Positions 48,843-62,274 of a stretch of DNA of 64,000 nucleotides are shown here, piece by piece (the first letter of the stretch is position 1; each line of letters starts with the position of its first letter). Source of the DNA: Trinickia dabaoshanensis. Lineage in GTDB: Bacteria > Pseudomonadota > Gammaproteobacteria > Burkholderiales > Burkholderiaceae. Location of the stretch: assembly GCF_002879885.1 (NCBI RefSeq), contig NZ_PNYA01000001.1:124001-188000 (forward strand). Reading direction: 5' to 3'. The notes under the pieces were generated by a model that was not told where the DNA came from, did no database searches, and worked only from the letters and a program-made list of their open reading frames with translations. Position numbers and translations under genes: made by a program.

Positions 48843-51413
48843 ATGAGCGCCCCCGCCGTCACCGCCGACCCCGCGTCGGTCAAAGCCGACTACCGCGCCG
48901 CCAAAGCGGAACTGCTCGCGCGCTTCAAGACGGCCAGCCGCGTCGACGCGCTGATGCAAACGCTCTCGCGCACGACCGACGACGCGCTTCGGCGGGCCTG
49001 GGAGGCTTGCGAGTTGCCGGCGTCGAGCGCGCTAGTCGCCGTGGGCGGTTACGGCCGGGGCGAGCTCGCACCGTTCTCGGACATCGACATCCTCGTGCTG
49101 CTGCCCGACGGCGCGCCGCCCGAACTCGACGCGCGCATCGAGCGCTTCATCGGCATGGCGTGGGATCTCGGCCTCGAGATCGGTAGCAGCGTGCGCACGG
49201 TCGCGCAGTGCATCGAGGAAGCGGCCAACGACATCACCGTTCGCACATCGCTGCTCGAGGCAAGGCGTATCACCGGCAGCACCGCCCTCTTTCAGCGCGT
49301 CGTCCTGCGCTTGAACGAGGCGCTCGATGCGCGCGCGTTCTTCCAGGCGAAGGTGCTCGAAATGCGCCAGCGCCATGCGAAATTCCAAGACACGCCGTAC
49401 AGCCTCGAACCGAACGTGAAGGAAAGTCCCGGCGGCTTGCGCGATTTGCAATTGATTCTCTGGATCGCGCGCGCGGCCGGTTTCGGGCGCAGTTGGCGAG
49501 AACTCGACGAGCGCGGCCTCATCACACCGCGCGAAGCACGCGAGCTGCGGCGCAACGAAGCGTTCCTGAAGACGCTGCGCGCGCGGCTGCATGTGATCGC
49601 CGGGCGCCGCCAGGACGTACTCGTCTTCGATCTGCAAACGGCCGCGGCCGAAAGCTTCGGCTACAGCGCCACGCAAGCGCGCCGGGCCAGCGAGCAGCTG
49701 ATGCGCCGCTACTATTGGGCAGCGAAGGCCGTCACGCAACTGGCGACGATTCTGATCCAGAACATCGAGGCGCAACTGTTCCCGCGCACGAGCGGAATCA
49801 CGCGGGTGCTGTCGGAGCGCTTCGTCGAGAAGCAAGGGATGATCGAAATCGCCAGCGACGACGTGTTCGAGCGCACGCCCACGGCGATTCTCGAGGCGTT
49901 CCTGCTGTACGAAACGACGCGCGGTACGAAGGGGCTCTCGGCCCGCACGCTGCGTGCGCTGTACAACGCACGCGAAATCATGGATTCGCGCTGGCGGCGG
50001 GCCCCGGAGAATCGTCGACTCTTCATCGAGATCCTGAAGCAGCCGCAGGGCATCACGCACGCACTGCGGCTGATGAATCAAACGAGCGTGCTCGGCCGCT
50101 ATCTGTTGAACTTCCGGCGCATCGTCGGACAGATGCAGCACGATCTCTACCACGTCTACACGGTCGACCAGCACATCCTGATGGTGCTGCGCAACCTGCG
50201 CCGCTTCGCCTTGGCCGAGCATGCCCACGAGTACCCGTTCTGCAGCCAGTTGATGGCCAATTTCGAGCGGCAATGGGTGCTTTACGTGGCAGCGCTCTTT
50301 CACGACATCGCCAAGGGGCGCGGCGGCGACCACTCGAAGCTCGGCATGGCCGATGCGCGCCGCTTCTGCCGCGATCACGGCATGACGAGCGACGACACCT
50401 CGCTCGTGGTCTGGCTCGTCGAGCACCATCTGACGATGAGCCAAGTCGCGCAAAAGCAAGATACGAGCGACCCGCAAGTCATCAAGCAATTCGCCGAGCT
50501 CGTCGGCAACGAACGCCGTCTCACGGCGCTCTACCTGTTGACGGTCGCCGACATCCGCGGCACGAGCCCGAAAGTCTGGAATACATGGAAAGGCAAGCTG
50601 CTCGAGGATCTGTACCGGATGACGCTCGCCGTACTCGGGGGGGCGCGTCCCGACGAGCATTCGGAACTGAAGACGCGGCAAGAAGAAGCGCTTGCCTTGC
50701 TGCGGCTCGAAACGGTGCCTGAGAACGCGCATCGCGCGCTGTGGAACGAACTCGACGTCGGCTATTTCTTGCGCCACGACGCCGCCGACATCGCCTGGCA
50801 AACGCGCGTGCTCTATCGTCACGTACAGACCGACGCCCCGATCGTGCGGGCGCGGCCTTCTCCGATCGGGGAAGCGCTGCAAGTGCTCGTGTACGTGCCG
50901 GACCGCTCCGATTTGTTCGCCGGCATTTGCGCCTATTTCGACCGCAACAGCCTCTCGGTGCTCGATGCGCGCATCAACACGACACGCCATGGCTACGCGC
51001 TCGATAACTTCATCGTCGCGCGCACCGAAGACGACGTGCAGTATCGCGACATCGCGAACCTCGTCGAGCAGCAGCTCGCCGCGCGCCTGTCGTCTGACGC
51101 GCCGCTGCCCGAACCGTCCAAGGGCCGCCTCTCGCGGCTGTCGCGGACGTTCCCGATTACCCCGCGCGTCGACTTGCGAGCCGACGAACGTGGGCAGTAC
51201 TACATCCTGTCCGTGTCCGCCAACGACCGGCCGGGTCTTCTTTATTCGATCGCGCGCGTACTGGCGGAGCATCGGATCGGCGTGCATGCGGCGCGGATCA
51301 ACACGCTCGGCGAGCGCGTCGAGGACGTGTTCCTGCTCGACGGACGCGGCCTTTCCGACAACCGCCTGCAAATTCAGCTAGAAACCGAATTGCTGCGTGC
51401 GATCGCAGTGTGA
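48843..51413 (+). CDS. glnD: Bifunctional PII uridylyltransferase/UMP-removing enzyme
   Basis: An 856-residue nitrogen sensor that uridylylates PII when glutamine is low and reverses it when high. The nucleotidyltransferase motif [17 protein letters not shown] is at about residues 64-80. The HD hydrolase domain has [16 protein letters not shown] (about 482-498). Two C-terminal ACT domains bind glutamine ([32 protein letters not shown]). It starts at ATG 48843 and lies between map and the pseudouridine synthase. Confidence 0.97.
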   Translation: MSAPAVTADPASVKADYRAAKAELLARFKTASRVDALMQTLSRTTDDALRRAWEACELPASSALVAVGGYGRGELAPFSDIDILVLLPDGAPPELDARIERFIGMAWDLGLEIGSSVRTVAQCIEEAANDITVRTSLLEARRITGSTALFQRVVLRLNEALDARAFFQAKVLEMRQRHAKFQDTPYSLEPNVKESPGGLRDLQLILWIARAAGFGRSWRELDERGLITPREARELRRNEAFLKTLRARLHVIAGRRQDVLVFDLQTAAAESFGYSATQARRASEQLMRRYYWAAKAVTQLATILIQNIEAQLFPRTSGITRVLSERFVEKQGMIEIASDDVFERTPTAILEAFLLYETTRGTKGLSARTLRALYNAREIMDSRWRRAPENRRLFIEILKQPQGITHALRLMNQTSVLGRYLLNFRRIVGQMQHDLYHVYTVDQHILMVLRNLRRFALAEHAHEYPFCSQLMANFERQWVLYVAALFHDIAKGRGGDHSKLGMADARRFCRDHGMTSDDTSLVVWLVEHHLTMSQVAQKQDTSDPQVIKQFAELVGNERRLTALYLLTVADIRGTSPKVWNTWKGKLLEDLYRMTLAVLGGARPDEHSELKTRQEEALALLRLETVPENAHRALWNELDVGYFLRHDAADIAWQTRVLYRHVQTDAPIVRARPSPIGEALQVLVYVPDRSDLFAGICAYFDRNSLSVLDARINTTRHGYALDNFIVARTEDDVQYRDIANLVEQQLAARLSSDAPLPEPSKGRLSRLSRTFPITPRVDLRADERGQYYILSVSANDRPGLLYSIARVLAEHRIGVHAARINTLGERVEDVFLLDGRGLSDNRLQIQLETELLRAIAV

Positions 51414-51419
51414 GATTTT

Positions 51420-53090
51420 ATGCGCGCCAAACTAACAGCCAAGCATCCGCGTCCGGCCTCGCCGAGCCGCGCCCCCGTTCGCGCCGGCAGCCCGTCGGGC
51501 CGCAAACCGCCGCGCGCGAGCACGGCCCCCGCAGCCCCCGCGACGAAGACGGCCGCGCCGCGCGCAAGGGCTAAACCCGGCGGGGCTGCATCGGCCGCCC
51601 CGCGACGCGATGGCGCAACCGCGAAGCCGCGCGACGCCCGAGGCTCGAGCGAGGGCCGTGGCGCCCGCGACACGCGTGATACGCGTAACACCCGCGGTGG
51701 CAGCGATGCCCGAGGTGCACGAGGCGCACGTGACGACAGCGGACGCGAGGACGCGCGGCGTAGCCCTCGCACGAGCGGCTACAAGGGCGCCGCGCCCGAG
51801 CGCCGGGCCGACGATGCACCGCGCCGCGCCCCCCGTACCCCGGACGAACGCGGCCCGCGCGCCCCACGTGAAAATAGCGAACGTGCTCCGCGCGCCCGCG
51901 CCGGCGATCGACCCGGCGGCTTCGGCCGCGCGGCAGGTAGACCTGGCGACGATGAAGCTCGCCGCGCACCTCGCGGCGACCGCGGCGACCGCCCCACGCG
52001 CGGCGCCACGGAACGTCCGGCGCGGGGACCCGCCGCACGCACGGCGGGCAACGACGACACACGTAAGTTCGCACGCCCGGTGAAGGCCGATGCTGCTTCG
52101 CCGGGTGGGCGGGCACCGTCCGCCCCCCGCCGCGAAGGCAGCCCGTCCCGCTTCGGCGCTGGAGCGAAACCGGGCAATCGCGAGGGCCGTGCGCCGTCCG
52201 ACGCGCGCGCACGCCCGTTCGCGGGCAAGCGAGCGGATACGGCGGACCGGAAAACCGCCGCGCCGCGCGTCGACAAACCGGTGAAGACGGCCCCGGCCCG
52301 GGTCGCTGCCAGCGAGCATTCGGACACCGCCGACGGTACGGTTCGCCTATCGAAGCGCATGTCCGAACTTGGCCTGTGCTCGCGCAGAGAAGCGGACGAA
52401 TGGATCGAAAACGGCTGGGTGCGAGTCGACGGCGAACGCATCGATACGCTTGGCTCGCGCGTGCGTCCCGACCAGCACATCGAAGTCACGCGCGATGCAC
52501 AAGCGGCGCAATCGCGCCAAGTCACCATCTTGCTGCACAAACCCGTGGGCTACGTCTCGGGCCAAGCGGAGGACGGCTATGAGCCGGCCATCACGTTGAT
52601 CACGGCCGCCAACCATTGGGACGGCGACCGTGCGACGACCCGCTTCGCGCCTAGCCAATTGCGCGCGCTGGCTCCGGCGGGCCGCCTCGACATCGATTCC
52701 ACGGGCTTGCTCGTCCTGACGCAAGACGGCCGCATTGCCAAGCAGTTGATCGGCGAAAACTCGAGTGTCGAAAAGGAATATCTCGTTCGGGTCACTTACG
52801 GCGACCATTCGACCGACGTAGCCGAACACTTCCCGGCCGAGAAGCTGGCCCTGCTGCGCTTCGGTCTTTCGCTCGACGGCGCGGCACTCAAAGCTGCGAA
52901 GGTCAGCTGGCAAAACGGCGAGCAACTGAGATTCGTCTTGCGCGAAGGCAAGAAGCGACAGATTCGCCGCATGTGCGAACTCGTGGGCCTGCACGTCGTC
53001 GGCCTCAAGCGAGTTCGGATGGGCAGCGTCGCCCTCGGCGCGTTGCCGCAAGGGAAATGGCGGTATTTGCTGCCCGACGAAGCGTTTTGA
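51420..53090 (+). CDS. rRNA pseudouridine synthase (RsuA/RluB/RluF family) with long N-terminal extension
   Basis: A 556-residue protein. The C-terminal ~250 residues are a complete RsuA/RluB/RluF-type synthase: S4 domain from about residue 307 (RLSKRMSELGLCSRREADEW), then the catalytic domain with PAGRLDIDSTGLLVLT (catalytic Asp) and EGKKRQIRRMCE. Residues 1-300 are a low-complexity, highly basic Arg/Ala/Gly/Pro/Asp-rich region with RGARD and DTR-type repeats, predicted disordered and probably RNA-binding. It starts 6 bp after glnD. The exact rRNA target (RluB or RluF type) cannot be fixed. Confidence 0.9.
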   Translation: MRAKLTAKHPRPASPSRAPVRAGSPSGRKPPRASTAPAAPATKTAAPRARAKPGGAASAAPRRDGATAKPRDARGSSEGRGARDTRDTRNTRGGSDARGARGARDDSGREDARRSPRTSGYKGAAPERRADDAPRRAPRTPDERGPRAPRENSERAPRARAGDRPGGFGRAAGRPGDDEARRAPRGDRGDRPTRGATERPARGPAARTAGNDDTRKFARPVKADAASPGGRAPSAPRREGSPSRFGAGAKPGNREGRAPSDARARPFAGKRADTADRKTAAPRVDKPVKTAPARVAASEHSDTADGTVRLSKRMSELGLCSRREADEWIENGWVRVDGERIDTLGSRVRPDQHIEVTRDAQAAQSRQVTILLHKPVGYVSGQAEDGYEPAITLITAANHWDGDRATTRFAPSQLRALAPAGRLDIDSTGLLVLTQDGRIAKQLIGENSSVEKEYLVRVTYGDHSTDVAEHFPAEKLALLRFGLSLDGAALKAAKVSWQNGEQLRFVLREGKKRQIRRMCELVGLHVVGLKRVRMGSVALGALPQGKWRYLLPDEAF

Positions 53091-53205
53091 CCGGCCTGAC
53101 CGGCCGATGAGTCTCTAAGCCGGCCCCACCGTCGTATATCGCACCTTTGCCCCGCGTGGCGAAGGTGTGCGCGCCGTCGCCGAAGTCGTGCCTGCGTTCC
53201 TTACA

Positions 53206-55826
<2,621 letters not shown>

Positions 55827-57059
55827 TTACTGGCTAAAGAGCCGCCGCGTCGCGGGCGAGCCGGCCGGAATACCGGCCTCCTCGAGCCGAGCGTACAGCG
55901 TCATGAGCTGCTTTTCGATCGCGAGCAACGCCTGCTCGGGTAACGGCCGGCGCTGATCGTCGACCACGCGGCCCCCAATGCGCTCCGCCAGCGACTTCGC
56001 GTAATCGCACATGAGCCTGAACGGCAAGATGTCTTCCTCGGCCACGGGCACATCGAGGATCAGCGTGATCATCTGACCGCCCTTGTAGGTCAAATCGTCG
56101 CGCAGGAAATTCGTATCGCCGAACTGCAGCATGAAGACGGGGCTTTGCTTGGCATCGAGCTTGACGAAGCGCGTACCGTCGCGCGAAAGCAGCAAGCCGT
56201 CTTGCGATGCGACCGCCTGCACGTAATTGGCCGACCACGGCGCGCCGTCGGACAACACGTTGATCGACAACTGCGCGTCGCACTGCGCCGCAAAGCCGTC
56301 GAGCTCACGCGCCATCGACACGGTTTCGAGCATGTCGGGAAATTCGGGGGCGCCGTCGATCGCATCGGCCAATTGCTGCACGCCCGATACGAACTCCGAG
56401 AATTCGAGCTCGTTCAAGGGACCGCCTCGGTTCGCAAGCTGGACTGCCGCTCGCAACTCTTCGTAGCGCTCCGCGTTTTGCAGCAACTCCCAGCCGCTAC
56501 CGCCTTCGGGCTTGCCCTCGATATAGACGGGCTTGCTGCCCGCCCGGCGCAAGCGCTGAGCGAGCGGCGACGCTTTCTCGCCCGAGATCGGGCCGGCCAG
56601 CCGAATCGGCACCACGCAATCGATCCGGCGATCGACGATGTGCGGCGGCGCGGCCGAAATCGTCGTGGCGGCGGGCGTCACGGCTTCCGTATCGGCCGAT
56701 GCGGTGGCCGCCTCCGATTGCGGCTCCGGTGTGAAGCCGTTGGGCGTCGTGGCCTCGGCCTGGATATCGGCCGGAATATCGAGCGGCGCCGCGACGCCGA
56801 AGCTCGGTTCGATCCGTGCGGCTTCGCCGTCGGGCGCCGCGTCCGGCATCGCGCTCTCGCGCCGCGCGGCGCCGCGAGCCGGCTCGATGAACGGCCGCTC
56901 TTCCTCGTGATCGTGACGCGCGAGCCCTTGCTCGGCATCGGTTGGCATCGGGCGCGGCATCCTGCGGCGCACCTTCGCACCTTGCCACGCGTTGTATACG
57001 ACCACCCCTCCCACCACGACGGCGCCCGCGCCGATCAATCCGAGTGTCAACTCGTCCAT
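55827..57059 (-). CDS. zipA: Cell division protein ZipA
   Basis: A 410-residue protein. A single N-terminal transmembrane helix (residues 4-24, LTLGLIGAGAVVVGGVVVYNA) is followed by a long Ala/Pro/Glu-rich linker (about 30-145) and the C-terminal FtsZ-binding domain (RIDCVVPIRLAGPISGEK... to ...LPFRLMCDYAKSLAERIGG). It tethers FtsZ to the inner membrane. The start at 57059 is preferred. It lies between smc and ligA, as in Burkholderia relatives. Confidence 0.9.
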   Translation of the reverse strand: MDELTLGLIGAGAVVVGGVVVYNAWQGAKVRRRMPRPMPTDAEQGLARHDHEEERPFIEPARGAARRESAMPDAAPDGEAARIEPSFGVAAPLDIPADIQAEATTPNGFTPEPQSEAATASADTEAVTPAATTISAAPPHIVDRRIDCVVPIRLAGPISGEKASPLAQRLRRAGSKPVYIEGKPEGGSGWELLQNAERYEELRAAVQLANRGGPLNELEFSEFVSGVQQLADAIDGAPEFPDMLETVSMARELDGFAAQCDAQLSINVLSDGAPWSANYVQAVASQDGLLLSRDGTRFVKLDAKQSPVFMLQFGDTNFLRDDLTYKGGQMITLILDVPVAEEDILPFRLMCDYAKSLAERIGGRVVDDQRRPLPEQALLAIEKQLMTLYARLEEAGIPAGSPATRRLFSQ

Positions 57060-57124
57060 GCACGCTCCATGAAGCATTCCTGTAGCGCGGCCCGCGCCCG
57101 CATCCCGCGGCGCGGCGCCGCTCG

Positions 57125-60100
57125 TTAGACGATATTCTGGGCGAAACCCGCGGCGGTTTCCATGTCCACGGCCACGATGCGCGAAACCCCTTGCTCTTGC
57201 ATCGTCACGCCGATCAGTTGCTGCGCCATTTCCATCGCGATCTTGTTGTGCGAGATGAACAGGAACTGCGTCTTGTCGGACATCGCGCGTACGAGGTTCG
57301 CGAAGCGCTCGGTATTGGCATCGTCGAGCGGCGCGTCCACTTCGTCGAGCAGACAGAACGGCGCGGGATTGAGCTGGAACATCGCGAACACCAGCGCGGT
57401 GGCCGTCAGCGCCTTCTCCCCACCCGAAAGCAGGTGAATCGTCGAGTTCTTCTTGCCGGGCGGCTGCGCCATCACTTGGACGCCCGCATCGAGGATTTCA
57501 TCGCCGGTCATGATCAGCTTCGCTTGCCCGCCGCCGAACAGGCGCGGGAACAGCTCGCCGAAATGCCGGTTCACTTCGTCGAACGTGCCTTGCAGCAGCG
57601 TTCTCGTTTCTTGGTCGATCTTGCGAATCGCGTCTTCGAGCGTTTCGATCGCGCGCGTCAAATCTTCCGACTGCGCGTCGAGGAACGTCTTGCGCTCCTT
57701 GGCCGCCGAGAGTTCGTCGAGCGCGGCCATATTCACGGGCCCGAGCGCCGTGATCGCGTTGTTGATGCGCGTGACTTCGCCTTGCAGATACGAGGGCTTC
57801 ATATCGGGCGAGAGCTTCGCCTGCAGTTGCGCCTCGTCCACGCCCGCCGCCTGCAATTGCTCGATGAACTGCTCGCCGGCGATGCGGGCCGCCTGCTCCT
57901 TCAGTTGCAGCTCGGTGATTCGATCGCGCAGCGGTTGCAGCGAGCGCTCCGCGCTCAAGCGCGTTTCGTCGGCGTGGCGCAGCTTCGCCGTCAAATCGTC
58001 GAGTTCGAGCCGCGCCGCCGAGAGCGCCGCCTCTTTCTGCGCCCGCACTTCGAGCGCTTCCTGCAAGCCCGTATGCGTCGTTTGCTCGTTAATCGTTTCG
58101 AGTTCGGCGCGCGCATCCTCGAGCGTGCCCGCGATCCGTTCGCTTTGTTCGTGCGCGACTTGGATGCTGCGCTTCAACTCGTCGATACGTGCCGCCATAT
58201 TGCGCGCGGCAAAGCGCGCATCGGTGGCTGCGCGTTCGAGATCGCGCGCTTGCGTGCGGGCGGCCGAGAGCGATTCGTCGAGGGATTCGAACGCGAGTTG
58301 GTTCTCCTCGAAGCGCGCCTGCAATTGCGCAAGCTCGCCGTCGTGGTGCTCGAAATTCGCCTCGGATTCGGCCCGCTGCGCGCGCTGCTCTTCGATCTGA
58401 GCCGTGATCTCTTCGAGTTCTTCGCGAATCTGCGTGCTGCGCTGCGTGTAGCGCTCGTATGCCTGCGTGAGCTTGAGCACCTCGAGCTGCAGACCATGCA
58501 CGCGCTGCGTCGCGCGCTCGACTTGCGCGCGTGCATCGGTCACCGCTTGCGAGGCCTGCGTGTACGCCGCTTCGGCGCGGATCGCGGCCGTCTTGGCCTC
58601 GTCGGCGAGCAGCGTCTGCGCGCGCAATTGACGCGTGAGATTTTCGATCTCCTGTTGGCGCGCCAGCATGCCGGCTTGCTCGGAATCGGCCGCGTACAAT
58701 TGCACGCCGACGCGCGTCACGACGTGGCCCGCCTTGACGACGAGCATCGCCCCTTCGGGCAATTGCGCACGCATGGCGAGCGCTTGCGTCAGATCGTCGG
58801 CGACATAAGCGCCGCCCAGCCACTCGTTCAAAACGGCCCGCAAACCCGCATCGTCGATGCGCACCAGCGAGAGCAGCGGCGTGAAGCCCGCCGGCGCTGC
58901 GCGCGGCGCACCGGCCGAAGGCGGCGCATAAAAGGCGAGCTTCGCCGGCGGCGCATCGGTCGCGAATGCGCGCACCCAGTCGAGATTGGATATCTCGAGG
59001 GCGGCCAGCCGCTCGCGCAAGATCGATTCGAGCGCGGCTTCCCAGCCGGCCTCCACGTGAAGCTTCTTCCACAAGCGCGGCAATGCGCCGAGCTCGTGCT
59101 TGTCCAGCCAGGGCTGGATCTTGCCCTCGGTCTGGACGTTCTCCTGCAACTGCTTGAGCGCTAAGAGCCGGGCCTCGAACTGATGGATCTGCGCGCTCTC
59201 GCTTTGCACGCGCTCTTGCGCCTCGCGGCGCTCGGCCTCGGCACGCGGCAGCGTCTCTTGGGCCGCCGTGAGGCGATCTTGCGCGTCGCGCAAGATCTCT
59301 TCCTGCTCGGCCAGTTGCATCCGCTGCTCGTCGAGCTGCGTTTCGTCCGGCACGTCGAGCCCGCCCGCCTCGGCTTTGAGCCGCTCGTGACGCTGTTGCA
59401 ACTGCTGCAATTGCTGATCGGCGTTGCGCTGGTGCGCGGCCTCGAGCTTGAGCGCCTGCTCGGTCTGAGCGATGCCGGCGCGCTCCTCGTTCAGTTGAGT
59501 TTGCGCGTCGCGCCAACGCGCTTCGAGCGCGGGCAACTCGTCGTGCTTGGCTGCCGCTTCGTCTTCCGCGAGCGCCGCTTTTTCCTCGGCAACGGCCAGT
59601 TGCTCCTCGGCCTGCTCGAGATCGTCGCGCGCTTTTTCCGCCTGTGCCTGCCATTGTTCGCGCTGCGCCGTGAGCGCGGCGATCTGCGCCTGCACGCGAT
59701 TGCGCGACTCGATGACGAACTTGATCTCGGCCTCGAGCCGGCTCACCTCGGAATTGGCCTCGTACAGCGAGCCCTGCGCGCCTTGCATGGCGTCGCTTGC
59801 CGCATAGTGCGCCACGCGCAGCGTTTCGAGGTCGGCCTCGACCTCGCGCAGCTTCGCCATCTGCGCTTCGAGATCGATTTGCGCCTCGGAGATGGCGCGC
59901 TGCTGACGGGCTTGCTCGGCCGCCGCCTCGTTCTTGCGCAGCAGCCACAGCAAACGCTGCTTCTCTTCGCCGTCGGTTTGCAGTTCCTTGAATTTGGTGG
60001 CGACGATCGCCTGCGCCTCGAGCTTTTCGAGGTTCGCGCCGAGTTCGCGCACGATGTCCTCGACGCGCGTCAAATTCTCGCGCGTGTCGTGCAAGCGGTT

Positions 60101-60643
60101 TTCGGTCTCGCGGCGGCGCTCCTTGTACTTCGATACGCCCGCGGCCTCCTCGAGAAACACGCGCAGCTCTTCCGGCTTCGCCTCGATGATGCGCGCGATC
60201 ATGCCCTGCCCGATGATGGCGTACGCGCGCGGGCCGAGGCCCGTGCCGAGGAAAATGTCTTGGATGTCGCGCCGGCGCGCGGGCAAATTGTTGATGTAGT
60301 AGCTCGAGGTGCCGTCGCGCGTGAGCACGCGCTTCACGGCGATTTCGCCGTACTGCCCCCACTGGCCGGCCGCCCGCCCTTCGGAGTTGTCGAACACGAG
60401 TTCGACGCTCGCGCGGCTGCCCGGTTTGCGCGCCGTCGAGCCGTTGAAAATGACGTCCTGCATCGATTCGCCGCGCAGCTCCGAGGCGCGCGACTCGCCC
60501 AGCACCCAGCGCACGGCATCGATGATGTTCGACTTGCCGCACCCGTTCGGACCGACCACGCCGACGAGCTGGCCCGGTACCTGAAAATGCGTGGGATCGA
60601 CGAAGGACTTGAAGCCAGCGAGTTTGATCGAGGTCAGACGCAC
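57125..60643 (-). CDS. smc: Chromosome segregation protein SMC
   Basis: A 1172-residue condensin ATPase. The N-terminal head has Walker A GPNGCGKSN (about residues 32-40), two very long coiled coils flank a hinge (about 520-640), and the C-terminal head has signature LLSGGEKAL and Walker B FCLLDEVDAPLDD. It starts at GTG 60643 (MRLTSIKLAGFKSF), which fits the family; the open frame continues upstream but is not conserved. It differs clearly from the Wadjet JetC ATPase. Confidence 0.96.
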   Translation of the reverse strand: MRLTSIKLAGFKSFVDPTHFQVPGQLVGVVGPNGCGKSNIIDAVRWVLGESRASELRGESMQDVIFNGSTARKPGSRASVELVFDNSEGRAAGQWGQYGEIAVKRVLTRDGTSSYYINNLPARRRDIQDIFLGTGLGPRAYAIIGQGMIARIIEAKPEELRVFLEEAAGVSKYKERRRETENRLHDTRENLTRVEDIVRELGANLEKLEAQAIVATKFKELQTDGEEKQRLLWLLRKNEAAAEQARQQRAISEAQIDLEAQMAKLREVEADLETLRVAHYAASDAMQGAQGSLYEANSEVSRLEAEIKFVIESRNRVQAQIAALTAQREQWQAQAEKARDDLEQAEEQLAVAEEKAALAEDEAAAKHDELPALEARWRDAQTQLNEERAGIAQTEQALKLEAAHQRNADQQLQQLQQRHERLKAEAGGLDVPDETQLDEQRMQLAEQEEILRDAQDRLTAAQETLPRAEAERREAQERVQSESAQIHQFEARLLALKQLQENVQTEGKIQPWLDKHELGALPRLWKKLHVEAGWEAALESILRERLAALEISNLDWVRAFATDAPPAKLAFYAPPSAGAPRAAPAGFTPLLSLVRIDDAGLRAVLNEWLGGAYVADDLTQALAMRAQLPEGAMLVVKAGHVVTRVGVQLYAADSEQAGMLARQQEIENLTRQLRAQTLLADEAKTAAIRAEAAYTQASQAVTDARAQVERATQRVHGLQLEVLKLTQAYERYTQRSTQIREELEEITAQIEEQRAQRAESEANFEHHDGELAQLQARFEENQLAFESLDESLSAARTQARDLERAATDARFAARNMAARIDELKRSIQVAHEQSERIAGTLEDARAELETINEQTTHTGLQEALEVRAQKEAALSAARLELDDLTAKLRHADETRLSAERSLQPLRDRITELQLKEQAARIAGEQFIEQLQAAGVDEAQLQAKLSPDMKPSYLQGEVTRINNAITALGPVNMAALDELSAAKERKTFLDAQSEDLTRAIETLEDAIRKIDQETRTLLQGTFDEVNRHFGELFPRLFGGGQAKLIMTGDEILDAGVQVMAQPPGKKNSTIHLLSGGEKALTATALVFAMFQLNPAPFCLLDEVDAPLDDANTERFANLVRAMSDKTQFLFISHNKIAMEMAQQLIGVTMQEQGVSRIVAVDMETAAGFAQNIV

Positions 60644-60966
60644 GGCGATATCGCTGTATTGATGAGGGTCGAACAAAAACGCGGCCGGCCGAGCCCACGC
60701 GCGAGCATCGCAACGGACGCAACCGCGCCGCCGCGACGCACGCGCGGCGAGCCGCCGCCGCGATGCTTTTGGTGTCGCGAGACGCATGCTCGGCCGAGAC
60801 CGGGCACGCGAGCCGCGAGCAAGTGGCAATCATACCATCGCGTGCCCGCCGCGCCCGCGCCGGCGCTCGCCCGCCACGCTATAATGACGCCCTTTTCCCG
60901 CGCGGGGACGGCTTGCGAAAATCACACGCAAGACAAGCCCTCGCAAACGTGCCCGCCGAGCCCGCC
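60644..60966. promoter_or_regulatory. Divergent smc/dapC region with a perfect -10 box
   Basis: A 323-bp gap without genes. TATAAT at 60880-60885 (plus strand) would start dapC transcription near 60892, leaving a ~75-nt leader; no clear -35 is visible. No smc promoter was recognised. Confidence 0.5.
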
Positions 60967-62172
60967 GTGAATCCTTTACTCGACCGCCTCCAGCCCTATC
61001 CGTTCGAAAAGTTGCGCGCGCTGTTCAAAGACGCGACACCGCCCGCCGGCTTGCCGCATATCAGCTTCGGCCTGGGCGAACCGAAACACGCGACGCCCGC
61101 CCTGATCCGCGAAGCCGTGGTCGGCGCGCTCGACACGCTGTCGAACTACCCCGCAACGATCGGCTCGGCCGCGCTGCGCGAGGCCATCTGCGCCTGGACG
61201 ATGCGCCGCTACGGCCTGCCGGCGCTCGATCCGGCCACCGAGGTGCTGCCCGTTTCGGGTTCGCGCGAGGCGCTGTTCTCGCTCGCGCAGACGGTCGTGG
61301 ACGGCTCCCGGCCCGGCGCGATCGTCTTGTGCCCGAACCCGTTCTACCAAATCTACGAAGGCGCGACCCTGCTCGCGGGCGCGCAGCCGTATTTCGCCAA
61401 CAGCGATCCCGAACGCAACTTCGCCTGCGACTACGCGGCCGTGCCCGAGGACGTATGGGCGCGCACGCAGTTGCTGTTCGTCTGCTCGCCGGGCAACCCG
61501 ACCGGCGCGGTCCTCACGCTCGACGATTGGCGCGAGCTATTCGCCCTTTCCGACAAACACGGCTTCGTGATCGCGTCCGACGAATGCTATTCGGAGATTT
61601 ATTTCGACGAAGCGAATCCTCCCCTCGGCGGCCTGCAAGCCGCGCACGAACTGGGGCGCGGCTTCGAGCGGCTCATCATGCTCTCGAGCTTGTCCAAGCG
61701 CTCGAACGTGCCGGGTATGCGCTCGGGCTTCGTCGCGGGCGACGCGGCGCTCCTGAAGCGCTTTTTGCTGTACCGCACCTACCATGGCTCGGCGATGTCG
61801 CCGGTCTACCAAGCCGCGAGCGCCGCCGCCTGGAACGACGAAGCGCACGTGCGCGAAAATCGCGCCAAGTACGTGGCCAAGTTTTCGACGGTCACCCCGA
61901 TGCTCGCGGAGGTACTCGACGTGCGCCTGCCCGACGCCGCGTTCTACCTTTGGGCGAACGTGGCCCGCACGGGTCTGACCGATACCGAGTTCGCCCAGCG
62001 CCTGTACGCCGACTATAATGTGACGGTTTTGCCCGGCTCATATCTGGCGCGCACCGCGCACGGCGTGAACCCCGGCCGCGATTTCGTTCGCCTGGCGCTC
62101 GTCGCCGACGTGGACGAGTGCGTCGATGGCGCCAAACGCATCGTCGATTTCTGCCGCAGCCTGGCGCGTTGA
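60967..62172 (+). CDS. dapC: Succinyldiaminopimelate transaminase
   Basis: A 401-residue class I/II PLP aminotransferase converting succinyl-amino-ketopimelate in the lysine/diaminopimelate pathway. It has YPATIGSAALREAI, the CPNPFYQIYEGA region, the CSPGNPTGAVL motif, and PLP-lysine in SSLSKRSNVPGMRSGF. It starts at GTG 60967 (NPLLDRLQPYPFEKLR). It is first in the dapC-dapD-...-dapE cluster. Confidence 0.95.
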   Translation: MNPLLDRLQPYPFEKLRALFKDATPPAGLPHISFGLGEPKHATPALIREAVVGALDTLSNYPATIGSAALREAICAWTMRRYGLPALDPATEVLPVSGSREALFSLAQTVVDGSRPGAIVLCPNPFYQIYEGATLLAGAQPYFANSDPERNFACDYAAVPEDVWARTQLLFVCSPGNPTGAVLTLDDWRELFALSDKHGFVIASDECYSEIYFDEANPPLGGLQAAHELGRGFERLIMLSSLSKRSNVPGMRSGFVAGDAALLKRFLLYRTYHGSAMSPVYQAASAAAWNDEAHVRENRAKYVAKFSTVTPMLAEVLDVRLPDAAFYLWANVARTGLTDTEFAQRLYADYNVTVLPGSYLARTAHGVNPGRDFVRLALVADVDECVDGAKRIVDFCRSLAR

Positions 62173-62274
62173 TCCGCGCCCGCGGCACGCGCCGGCCCGA
62201 GGCCGCGGCAGGCGCCCCGCACGCCCCTTGCACCGCACCGTCATCATCAGACTTCATTTAGCGAAACTACCGAC

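Noticed and set aside
57125-60643. Second Wadjet or Mks SMC protein
   Set aside because: Head and hinge match the canonical chromosomal Smc, and the neighbours zipA and ligA fit the core locus.
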